64,000 nucleotides of DNA from positions 4,526,001 through 4,590,000 of the forward strand of contig CP170502.1 in the NCBI GenBank assembly GCA_047947185.1, in the 5' to 3' direction. Under the pieces are notes generated by a model. That model ran no database searches, was not told the DNA's origin, and was given only the letters and a program-made list of their open reading frames with translations. This document shows positions 27,289 through 34,324 of the stretch, one piece after another. Origin of the DNA: JANQJA01 sp047947185. GTDB lineage: Bacteria; Pseudomonadota; Gammaproteobacteria; Pseudomonadales; Azotimanducaceae. The translations under genes were made by a program, and so were the position numbers. Position 1 is the stretch's first letter. Each line of letters starts with the position of its first letter.

Positions 27289-27669
27289 CTAGTTCATTGG
27301 GGTAAGGAGAATTGCTGCGGTTTCCCTCGGGATGCTGTTATCGATTCCGTTCAGGAATTCTGCAACCAGTGGCAGCATGCGAACGCGCTCCAACCCGGTT
27401 GGTGTATGGGCCTGGGCGTAACAGCTGGCGTCACCCAACTCGATCTGCACCAGGGGCTCTTCCCTGATGTTCAAATACCAGTCCGGTTTTGAGCGGTTAC
27501 GCTGATTGCTCGCCAGTACCAGGAAACTGTTCTGGTAGCGCCTGTAGGTCAACAGAGTTGCCTCAGAGCGACCGCTGTATCGACCGGTTGTGATCAGTAC
27601 CAGTCGATCGGTACCTGTCGTCAGTAATGGGGCTGTCCTTGCTCCCGAAGCCGTAGATTCAGTCATCAT
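27289..27669 (-). CDS. Nitroreductase/deazaflavin-dependent oxidoreductase family protein (DUF385-like)
   Basis: Small split-barrel protein of 126 residues. The pattern VLITTGRYSGRSEATLLTY, then LVLASNQRNRSKPDWYLNIR and PLVQIELG, follows the DDN/DUF385 family, whose mycobacterial members use cofactor F420 to reduce quinones or nitro compounds. No F420 biosynthesis gene is in the window, so cofactor use is uncertain; flavin or heme are options. A CRP-type palindrome lies 85-100 bases upstream. It precedes the MFS gene on the same strand. Confidence 0.72.
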   Translation of the reverse strand: MMTESTASGARTAPLLTTGTDRLVLITTGRYSGRSEATLLTYRRYQNSFLVLASNQRNRSKPDWYLNIREEPLVQIELGDASCYAQAHTPTGLERVRMLPLVAEFLNGIDNSIPRETAAILLTPMN

Positions 27670-27741
27670 GTGTTCTCTCCTTTGGCTTGCGCCGGCGGCC
27701 GTAGATGGTGTTGCCGGTTATGGGGAGATTAATTGCAAAGA

Positions 27742-27781
27742 CACCTGCAAAACTGTGATGGCTGTCACAGCGTTGCAGGTG
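27742..27781 (-). promoter_or_regulatory. CRP-type site nested in a 40-base inverted repeat
   Basis: TGTGA (27754-27758), six bases, TCACA (27765-27769) is a perfect match to the CRP consensus core. It sits inside an outer inverted repeat, CACCTGCAA (27742-27750) facing TTGCAGGTG (27773-27781). The block lies in the 159-base gap between the acyl-CoA dehydrogenase stop and the DUF385-like start on the minus strand. It could be a CRP/Vfr operator for the latter, or a large RNA stem after the former. Confidence 0.55.
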
Positions 27782-27828
27782 CTTTGAGTTTGCCGACGGA
27801 CGGCCGTTTCGGTGGTGTCAGCAGGTGA

Positions 27829-29025
27829 TCAGTCAGGAAGACCCAGTACCCGTTTGCTGATGATGTTCATTTGCACCTCGTTGGTGCCGCCATAGATGGT
27901 CACAGCGCGGTTGGACAACCAGTTTTTGGTTGTTTCCAGTTCATCCCGGGTAAAGCTGTCACCTTCCCAGCCAATCCCCTGGGTGCCCATCAGCGTTGCT
28001 TTCAGTTCAGCGCCGTCGCGGGCCAGGGTTGACCCGACCAGCTTGAAGATGGAAGTTGCCTCGCCGGGGGTCCTGCCGGACATGTTCTCCTGCACCGCTC
28101 GTTGGGCGGTGAGCTGGAATGCGCGCTCCATCATGCTGTGTCCCAGCACTCTTTCCCGGAAGCCGGTATCTGCAATCTTGCCGGCGGCATCACCGCTGTA
28201 GCTGCGGGCCAGTTCAGCCATTTCATTGACTTTTCTCTCGCCCGGTTTTGGCTTTCGGCGGCCGCCACCAGAAAGTCCACCGATACCCGAGCGCTCATAC
28301 TGCAGCAGGCGCTTGCCAATCGCCCAGCCCCGGTTCAGTTCGCCAACCAGGTCCTCGCGCTTGGCAATCGCATTGTCAAAAAACGTCTCGCAGAAAGGCG
28401 AGGAGCCGCTGATCAGGGCAATGGGTTTGATTGTCACGCCGGGCTGGTGCATGTCCAGCAGAACAAAACTGATGCCTTCATGCTTTGAGGCATTGGGGTC
28501 AGTTCTCACCAGGGCAAACATCCAGTCTGCGTACTGGGCGCCAGAGGTCCAGATCTTTTGACCATTGATGACAAAGTTGTCGCCGTCCAGCACGGCACGG
28601 GTCTGCAGGGACGCAAGGTCAGAGCCGGCGCCGGGTTCGCTGTAACCCTGGCACCAGTTGACCTCGCCGCTGACAATTTTTGGAATATGGCGCTGCTTCT
28701 GCTCCTCGGTACCAAACTCGAGCAGGGTTGGCCCAATCATGCTGAGCCCCATACCGCTGGTTGGCGCAACAGCTTTGATCCGGGCCATTTCTTCCGCAAG
28801 CACCCGGGCTTCCGCACCACTCAGCCCGCCGCCTCCATATTCTTTTGGCCAGGTCGGCGCGGTCCAGCCACGTTCTGCCATATCGGCAAGCCACTGTTTG
28901 GCGTCATCTGAGCCGTAAATCTCGTGCGCGTCTTCCCAGTGGAAAGAGCGCGCGCGCATGCTGGCGGGGCAGTGTGCCTCCAGCCAGCCTCGTGTTTCTG
29001 CGCGGAATGTTTCTATATCTGCCAT
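27829..29025 (-). CDS. Acyl-CoA dehydrogenase
   Basis: FAD-dependent acyl-CoA dehydrogenase of 398 residues. Motifs: WCQGYSEPGAGSDLASLQ, NGQKIWTSGAQYADWMF, a helix GKRLLQYERSGIGGL, and the C-terminal VTIYGGTNEVQMNIISKRVL. It resembles the large-chain type seen at 3692, but has no small-chain partner next to it. The ATG at 29025 has AGGAG nine bases upstream; the longer frame upstream is not needed. It is probably co-transcribed with the hotdog gene behind it (22-base gap). Substrate unknown. Confidence 0.88.
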   Translation of the reverse strand: MADIETFRAETRGWLEAHCPASMRARSFHWEDAHEIYGSDDAKQWLADMAERGWTAPTWPKEYGGGGLSGAEARVLAEEMARIKAVAPTSGMGLSMIGPTLLEFGTEEQKQRHIPKIVSGEVNWCQGYSEPGAGSDLASLQTRAVLDGDNFVINGQKIWTSGAQYADWMFALVRTDPNASKHEGISFVLLDMHQPGVTIKPIALISGSSPFCETFFDNAIAKREDLVGELNRGWAIGKRLLQYERSGIGGLSGGGRRKPKPGERKVNEMAELARSYSGDAAGKIADTGFRERVLGHSMMERAFQLTAQRAVQENMSGRTPGEATSIFKLVGSTLARDGAELKATLMGTQGIGWEGDSFTRDELETTKNWLSNRAVTIYGGTNEVQMNIISKRVLGLPD

Positions 29026-29047
29026 GTGTAACTCCTGTTGTCGAAAT

Positions 29048-29779
29048 TCAGTCGGCGCGGCGTCCGATCCAGACTGCCAGTGCGCTTGCGACCAGCTCAC
29101 CCTGCTGGTCAAAAATGGCTGAGCCGGCGAAGTGTTTCTTGCCTTCTATTCGTTCGCGCCAGGCGGTAACGACGTGCCCGGCACCCGGAATTGCGGGTTT
29201 TGTCACCCTGGCGGTTATACGGCCCAGTAAACCGGTGCGGATTCCCTCAACAGCGTATGCAATCTGTCCCGGGCAGTCCAGCGCTGTCCAGAGATAGGGT
29301 ACGGGTATGACGCCGTTCTCATCTTGCCAGGTGGGTTGGGTCTCCCAGGCCGCAACAACCTGGGATTCGTCCAGACGGGCGGCAAAAACATGCAGACCTT
29401 GCTCGTGATCGGCGCCACAGCAGAAGCAGATTGGATGCATGCCACGGGCAGAACCTCCCTCGCGAACCATCAGCGACAGCGCTGAATCTCGCAGTGACAG
29501 GGCTGTTTCGAATGAGGGTGGCGCCGGAATGTTGAGTGCAAAATCAGCGACGGACACCTCTGCAATCAGGGTTTCGTCCCGTCTGATTGTGAGCTGATCA
29601 AGGCCGGATTGATCAACCTGCAGCGGCACGTCCAGGGGTACCGGCGCCCGCAGGGTGACCTCAACTGCCTGGTCGGCGGGTAATCCGAGAAGCTGCGCGA
29701 ACGCGCCGCCCACGTAGCCACCATTACCGGAGTTTGGCGGCCCGCGAAATTTCGCAGGGATAACAATTGTGTTGGTCAT
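29048..29779 (-). CDS. Hotdog-fold thioesterase-like protein
   Basis: Protein of 243 residues that looks like a double hotdog. The N-terminal half has NSGNGGYVGGAFAQLLG and VEVTLRAPVPLDVPL; the C-terminal half has LWTALDCPGQIAY and LLGRITARV. Such folds serve acyl-CoA thioesterases and hydratases. A CFCCG motif (Cys-x-Cys-Cys) near the middle, in HPICFCCGADHEQGL, is seen in a subset of uncharacterised members. It lies just upstream of an acyl-CoA dehydrogenase, so action on acyl-CoA is the best guess. No catalytic residue can be named with confidence. Confidence 0.65.
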   Translation of the reverse strand: MTNTIVIPAKFRGPPNSGNGGYVGGAFAQLLGLPADQAVEVTLRAPVPLDVPLQVDQSGLDQLTIRRDETLIAEVSVADFALNIPAPPSFETALSLRDSALSLMVREGGSARGMHPICFCCGADHEQGLHVFAARLDESQVVAAWETQPTWQDENGVIPVPYLWTALDCPGQIAYAVEGIRTGLLGRITARVTKPAIPGAGHVVTAWRERIEGKKHFAGSAIFDQQGELVASALAVWIGRRAD

Positions 29780-29842
29780 GGTCTTGGTGAACCGATGCGT
29801 CAGGAATGTTGCGGTGCGTAATGGTAATTCACCAGGACGAAT

Positions 29843-29857
29843 CCTGCCACCGGCAGG
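29843..29857 (-). terminator. Short stem after the receiver-like gene
   Basis: CCTGCC, three bases, GGCAGG make a perfect 6-base-pair hairpin directly after the stop codon of the receiver-like gene. There is no T-run in either direction, so this is only a candidate terminator or transcript-end stem. Confidence 0.3.
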
Positions 29858-30196
29858 TCAGCCTGGAAGGTGCTGTACGATGGTCGCAACTTCCAGCGGG
29901 GGTTTGATGGTGCGTATGCCCATTCTGGCAAGCTTGTGGTGATTGAATTCATCACCCTCACCACACAGCAGCAGAATCAACGTTGTGAACGGGGTCTGGC
30001 CTAGCAGTTCTGCGATTGCGGTGTCTACCCGTTGAAAGCTGCTGGAATCAAGGATGATGGAAGAAAAATCGGTTTCTCCCAGGAGCCTGAAGGCCTCTGA
30101 CATGTCGGCCGCCTGGCAGAACTCTGCCGGGTAGCGGGATGAGAGCGAGGAAAGCATCTCTGGCGACAGTCCAAGGCTCAAAATGCTTTTGCTCAT
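29858..30196 (-). CDS. Small receiver-like protein of unknown function
   Basis: Protein of 112 residues from the ATG at 30196; ATG at 30211 is an alternative. The fold pattern recalls a response-regulator receiver: a first strand SILSLGLSPEML, a third strand SSIILDSSSFQRV in which Asp may sit at the phosphorylation place, a fourth strand TTLILLLCGEGDE, and a possible fifth-strand Lys in RTIKPPLEVATIV. The acidic pair normally at the end of strand one is missing, so it may not be phosphorylated. An FNR-family palindrome lies about 65 bases upstream. No kinase gene adjoins it. Confidence 0.55.
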   Translation of the reverse strand: MSKSILSLGLSPEMLSSLSSRYPAEFCQAADMSEAFRLLGETDFSSIILDSSSFQRVDTAIAELLGQTPFTTLILLLCGEGDEFNHHKLARMGIRTIKPPLEVATIVQHLPG

Positions 30197-30253
30197 CAAA
30201 CAGCCCTTCAATTGGTGACAGGCCCATATTCATTTGCCAGTCGACCATCGTCA

Positions 30254-30267
30254 TTGACCTGCGTCAA
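30254..30267 (-). promoter_or_regulatory. FNR/CRP-family palindrome TTGAC-N4-GTCAA
   Basis: TTGAC-CTGC-GTCAA is a perfect palindrome with the spacing of FNR-family sites; the T-to-C change at position five occurs in several FNR/Anr/FixK boxes. It lies between two divergent genes. Its centre is about 64 bases before the receiver-like start, where a weak -10 (GAATAT on the minus strand, 30226-30231) gives the -41.5 geometry. For heme A synthase the distance is about 200 bases. Confidence 0.55.
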
Positions 30268-30457
30268 TTAGATGTGGGTCAACTTGCGACACAATAGCCT
30301 CACCAGTTTGGGGCCTGGGTCCGATTATGTTTGCCGATTGTTTCAGGGTGCAGTCGACAGGCTCAGGATCCAGGCCTCTTCTGTATGGCCAGCCATTAGC
30401 CTTTTGAATGTCTCTGCCTGTAAAATCGAAGTTCCGCCGGATTTCGTATCAGCTTCC

Positions 30458-31465
30458 ATGAATAATTCAAACGCAGTTGTCGCAACCTGGCTTGCGATAG
30501 TTTGTGCAACAGTCTTCGCGATGATTGTTGTTGGTGGTGTAACCCGGCTGACCGGAAGCGGGCTGTCCATGGTGGACTGGCAACCCATTATGGGTGTGGT
30601 GCCGCCCATGTCAGAGGCCGAATGGCAAACCGCTTTCGAGGCTTATAAACAGTACCCCGAGTACCTGCAAGTAAACCGGGGTATGGCGCTTGACGAGTTC
30701 AAGTCGATCTTCTTCTGGGAGTACAGCCACCGGGTGTTGGGCAGGTTGATCGGGGTCATGTTCTTTGTTCCCCTGGTTATCTTCTGGGCACTTGGCAAAA
30801 TTGAATCCCGTTTCAAACCGAGGCTGGTGATTGCGCTGATCCTTGGTGGCATGCAGGGATTGCTTGGCTGGTACATGGTGAAGAGCGGGCTGATTGATAT
30901 TCCCCGGGTGAGCCACTATCGGCTGTCGGCACACCTGCTGCTGGCAATGTTTATCTTTTCCTTCCTGGCCTGGCAGGTGCTGGAGTTGCGAGGTACTGAA
31001 CGAAGCAGCGTCAGCATTGGCTACCGTCGTTTTCTCATGCTGTTCACTGGGCTGCTGCTCCTGCAGATTCTTTACGGGGCCTTTACGGCAGGGCTGAGAG
31101 CGGGTTTTGGTTACAACACTTTCCCGCTGATGAACGGGCAGTTTATGGCGGATGCCGTCTTTTTCATGCAGCCCTGGTGGCTTAATCTGTTTGAAAGTGG
31201 GGCAACCGTGCAGTTTGTCCACCGCTGGTTGGGGACTCTGGTTGTCGTGCTTGCGTTTGCTGGCTGGCTGATGAGCCGCAGGTACGGCGGCGCTGTCAAA
31301 TGGGCCGCCGTGATGGTGCTGGGCACCATCCTGATCCAGTATGCCATTGGGGTGCTGACCCTGATACATGTTGTGCCTGTGGGACTTGGCAGCCTGCACC
31401 AGGGATGGGCCTGTGTAGTACTACTGGCCCTGGTGTACCAGCTTTTCATTACGCGGTCGCAATGA
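30458..31465 (+). CDS. ctaA: Heme A synthase (COX15/CtaA family)
   Basis: Membrane oxygenase that turns heme O into heme A for aa3-type oxidases. 335 residues from the ATG at 30458, with eight hydrophobic segments. Motifs: VVGGVTRLTGSGLSMVDWQP, a hallmark of the Cox15 type; FFWEYSHRVLGRLIG with a heme-ligand His; SHYRLSAHLLLA; and FVHRWLGTL with another His. The frame is open further upstream, but the ATG before NNSNAVVATWLA gives the family N-terminus. cbb3 oxidase has no heme A, so this points to an aa3 oxidase elsewhere in the genome. Its stop overlaps the nadE start. Confidence 0.92.
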   Translation: MNNSNAVVATWLAIVCATVFAMIVVGGVTRLTGSGLSMVDWQPIMGVVPPMSEAEWQTAFEAYKQYPEYLQVNRGMALDEFKSIFFWEYSHRVLGRLIGVMFFVPLVIFWALGKIESRFKPRLVIALILGGMQGLLGWYMVKSGLIDIPRVSHYRLSAHLLLAMFIFSFLAWQVLELRGTERSSVSIGYRRFLMLFTGLLLLQILYGAFTAGLRAGFGYNTFPLMNGQFMADAVFFMQPWWLNLFESGATVQFVHRWLGTLVVVLAFAGWLMSRRYGGAVKWAAVMVLGTILIQYAIGVLTLIHVVPVGLGSLHQGWACVVLLALVYQLFITRSQ

Positions 31466-33225
31466 AAGTCTGCCTGGGTCAGATCAATACGACCCCGGGG
31501 GATTTTGCGGGTAACCTGGCCGCAATTTTTGAGGGTATTGACGTTGCCAGTCGGGCTGTTTGCGACGTTGTCGTTTTCCCCGAACTCTGTATTCCCGGTT
31601 ACCTTGGCCAGGACCTTTTGTATCATCCGGCCTACGTAGACGCCAACCTGAAAGCACTGGCGCAGGTCCGTGAGTACACACGCTCGTGTTTTCCGGGATT
31701 GCACGTTGTTGTGGGGTACATCAACCGTAATCCCGCACCGGGTAAACCTTTTCTCAATTCTGCGGCAGTGCTGCGTCATGGAGAGGTGGTTGGTATCTAC
31801 TCGAAGCAGTTGATTCCGTTTTATGACGTGTTTGACGAACTCCGCTATTTTGAACCGGGAACGGATCTCCTGATGGTGGAGATCGCCGGTGTTCCTACCG
31901 GTATTGCTATCTGTGAGGATCTCTGGAACGACAAGGGATCAGACGACTACAGCTACAGCGAAAACCCGATGCAGCAGTATCGGGAGGCTGGCGCCAGGGT
32001 TCTGCTGTCCCTGAACAGTTCACCTTACGTTCACGACAAGGCCTGGCAGCGAATCAGTGTAATTTCACCGGGTACAAAGGCGGATTTGACCGTGGTCTAC
32101 GTGAACCAGTGGGGTGGACAGGATGAGCTGGTTTTTGATGGCCACAGCTTTGTCGTACGTGGTGGGGACCTGCTCCACCTGACGGCTGATGTGACGAGAA
32201 ACAGGTATGACGTTGTTGATATAGAAAAGACCCCACCCTGTGTACCACAGTTGGACAGACCCGGCGCCAAAGCAGAAGTGCTGCTGCCAACCGTGCCCCT
32301 GTACGATCTTGTGGTGCTGGGGCTCAGGGACTATGCCGGGAAATCGGGTTTTGGCGAACTGGTGCTGGCGTCGAGTGGTGGCGTGGACAGCGCTGTTGTT
32401 TGTCAGATTGCCTGTGATGCAGTGGGTGCGGACAAGGTTCACGCCATTCGCATGCCCTCAGTTTACAGCAGCGATCACTCAAGGACTGACGCCATGCTGC
32501 TGCACCAGAACCTTGGTTGTTGGGATTACGAGGTGCCGGTTGAACACCACGAGATTCTGGATTCGCTGGCGGCAGCTTATGGCAAATTCTCCGACGTGGA
32601 TCTGAACCTTGTGACACGCGTCATGCGACAAGAACGTTATGCGTCAGTAGCGGATGAGAATATCCAGGCGCGACTGCGAGATGTTTTCCTGATGCATTTC
32701 AGCAATGCCTACGGGGCCATGCCGCTCTCGACAGGCAACAAGACCGAGTCAGCCTGCGGTTACTACACGCACTTTGATATGAACTTCAGCTATGCCCCGA
32801 TCAAGGACCTGTACAAGTACCAGGTTTTTGACTTCGCACGCCAGTCCCCCGCCGTACCGCAGAACATCTGGCAGAAGCCGCCCAGTGCAGAGCTGGCACA
32901 TGGTCAAACCGACGAGCAGAGCCTGCTGCCCTATCCTGTGCTTGATCCGGTTGTCCGGGCTTATGTGGAAGATTACATCAGCGATCTTGTCACGTTTTCA
33001 GGCTGGGTGGATGAACGCCTCGGCGCCGCTGAGCGTATTTCAGGGGATACTGCGGTGTTGCTGTCCTGGCTGGTGCAGGAAACCGCCCCCCGGGACTTCA
33101 GCCGCATTATCAGCCTGATGGGCAGGATGGAGTACAAACGTCGCCAGACCTGCCCCGGCACAAAGGTGAGCAAGGTTGCTTTTGGAATAGGCCGCAGGAT
33201 TCCGATTGTAGAGAAATGGTCCTGA
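31462..33225 (+). CDS. nadE: Glutamine-dependent NAD(+) synthetase
   Basis: Makes NAD+ from deamido-NAD+, ATP and glutamine. The ATG at 31462 overlaps the ctaA stop (ATGA) and gives 587 residues. The N-terminal nitrilase-type glutaminase domain shows Glu41 in FPELCIPGYLGQD, Lys in YSKQLIPFYDVF and the nucleophile Cys151 in AICEDLW. The C-terminal synthetase domain begins about residue 290, with the ATP loop SSGGVDSAVVCQIA near 303. The two-domain form can use glutamine directly. The unusual neighbour is ctaA; no other NAD genes are nearby. Confidence 0.95.
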   Translation: MKVCLGQINTTPGDFAGNLAAIFEGIDVASRAVCDVVVFPELCIPGYLGQDLLYHPAYVDANLKALAQVREYTRSCFPGLHVVVGYINRNPAPGKPFLNSAAVLRHGEVVGIYSKQLIPFYDVFDELRYFEPGTDLLMVEIAGVPTGIAICEDLWNDKGSDDYSYSENPMQQYREAGARVLLSLNSSPYVHDKAWQRISVISPGTKADLTVVYVNQWGGQDELVFDGHSFVVRGGDLLHLTADVTRNRYDVVDIEKTPPCVPQLDRPGAKAEVLLPTVPLYDLVVLGLRDYAGKSGFGELVLASSGGVDSAVVCQIACDAVGADKVHAIRMPSVYSSDHSRTDAMLLHQNLGCWDYEVPVEHHEILDSLAAAYGKFSDVDLNLVTRVMRQERYASVADENIQARLRDVFLMHFSNAYGAMPLSTGNKTESACGYYTHFDMNFSYAPIKDLYKYQVFDFARQSPAVPQNIWQKPPSAELAHGQTDEQSLLPYPVLDPVVRAYVEDYISDLVTFSGWVDERLGAAERISGDTAVLLSWLVQETAPRDFSRIISLMGRMEYKRRQTCPGTKVSKVAFGIGRRIPIVEKWS

Positions 33226-33300
33226 CCGGGTAGCGCATACCGGGCAGCGGATGCCGGGTAGCGCATACCGGGCAGCGGATGCCGGTGGTGCCCGGTCAGG
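33221..33300. repeat. Tandem 28-base repeat enclosed by a perfect 10-bp inverted repeat
   Basis: Two identical 28-base units (33226-33253 and 33254-33281) lie head to tail. Each contains CCGGGTAGCGCATACCGGG, itself nearly palindromic. CCTGACCGGG at 33221-33230 and CCCGGTCAGG at 33291-33300 are exact reverse complements and bracket the units. The left arm overlaps the nadE stop and the right arm ends 15 bases before the hsp20 stop on the other strand, so the structure could end transcription from both sides. Confidence 0.8.
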
Positions 33301-33314
33301 AAAGTACCTGCGCC

Positions 33315-33740
33315 CTAACCCTCAACCTGAATGCTGCGGGGTTTATTGCCCTCACCCTTGGGTATCGTAATCTCCAGCACGCCATGATTGGCTTTCGCAG
33401 AAATTGCAGCTTCGTTGACGCTCTGCGGCAGGGTGAACTGCCTGACAAAGGTACCACTGGTCCGCTCCCGACGCTTGAACCCGCCCTCTTCAGTTTCGCT
33501 TTCCGTTGACCTGCTGCCCCTGATAGTCAGAACATTGCGGTCAAGCGTGACCTCCACGTCTGAAGGTGAGACGCCAGGAATGTCTGCGACAACAACATAA
33601 CTGTCCGCTGTTTCCTTGATATCAACCTGGGGTACCCAGTTGCCAGTTTCGTAGTTGCTGGGTTCATCATCGAAAACCCTGGCAAGTTCACGGTGCAGTT
33701 GGTTGAGTGCCCCAAAAGGGGAATAAACAAGTTGGCCCAT
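33315..33740 (-). CDS. Small heat-shock protein, Hsp20 family
   Basis: ATP-independent holdase of 141 residues with an alpha-crystallin domain. Seen: short N-terminal arm (GQLVYSPFGALNQLHRELAR), the domain start WVPQVDIKETADSYVVVADI, the strand VEVTLDRNVLTIRG, the hallmark GVLEITIPKG and a short tail. The ATG at 33740 has GGAG nine bases upstream; the frame continues to a TTG five codons earlier, which is less likely. Divergent from a universal stress protein gene, so both may respond to stress from the shared 140-base region. Confidence 0.92.
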   Translation of the reverse strand: MGQLVYSPFGALNQLHRELARVFDDEPSNYETGNWVPQVDIKETADSYVVVADIPGVSPSDVEVTLDRNVLTIRGSRSTESETEEGGFKRRERTSGTFVRQFTLPQSVNEAAISAKANHGVLEITIPKGEGNKPRSIQVEG

Positions 33741-33880
33741 CGCTATTATCTCCAAAGTGACTGTTATGCGCTCTGAGTGGGTTGCGCCCGAAATTTTTCA
33801 AGAAGGGCAGGGTAAATTCACTGACGGAACCAATAGCTTGCTATATCATCGAACCTGATAAACGGGCGAGGGTGTTTGGA

Positions 33881-34324
33881 ATGGCAAAATATAACAGGAT
33901 CCTGATGGCGCTGGATTTTCACGGTGACAATGCCGAAATCATCGAAAAAGGTGCTGATCAGGCAAAGGCGAGCGGCGCAGAGCTATACCTGGTGCACGTC
34001 AATGAACCGCTGGCGATTGCCTACGCGGCAGACGGTATGAGCTGGAGTGACCAGGTGGTATCCCTTGAAGCAAGTCTGCGGCACGAAGCCCAGAGTAAAA
34101 TGAGTGATGTGGCAGCGAGACTGGGAGTGAAGCCGGAAAACTGCATTATTCGTGAAGGCAGGCCATCAACAGAAATACATCGCGTTGTTGAGGAACAGGA
34201 CATTGACCTGGTCGTCATGGGCACCCACGGACAGTCAGGTTTGCAGCTCCTGTTGGGATCAACCGCCAACAGCGTACTGCATGGTGTAACCTGCGATGTC
34301 CTGACGGTTCGGGTTGGGGATTAA
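33881..34324 (+). CDS. Universal stress protein, UspA family
   Basis: Single-domain Usp of 147 residues. Opens with AKYNRILMALDFHGDNAEII, has the strand LYLVHVNEPLAIAY, and ends with the nucleotide-binding pattern VVMGTHGQSGLQLLLGSTAN followed by SVLHGVTCDVLTVR. The G-2x-G-9x-G(S/T) layout suggests ATP binding. The frame continues 33 codons upstream but only the ATG at 33881 gives the family N-terminus. Its TAA is shared in the palindrome TTAA with the stop of the convergent gene. Confidence 0.9.
   Translation: MAKYNRILMALDFHGDNAEIIEKGADQAKASGAELYLVHVNEPLAIAYAADGMSWSDQVVSLEASLRHEAQSKMSDVAARLGVKPENCIIREGRPSTEIHRVVEEQDIDLVVMGTHGQSGLQLLLGSTANSVLHGVTCDVLTVRVGD

Noticed and set aside
33226..33281. 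Possible CRISPR repeats
   Set aside because: Only two units, directly adjacent without spacers, and no cas genes in the window.
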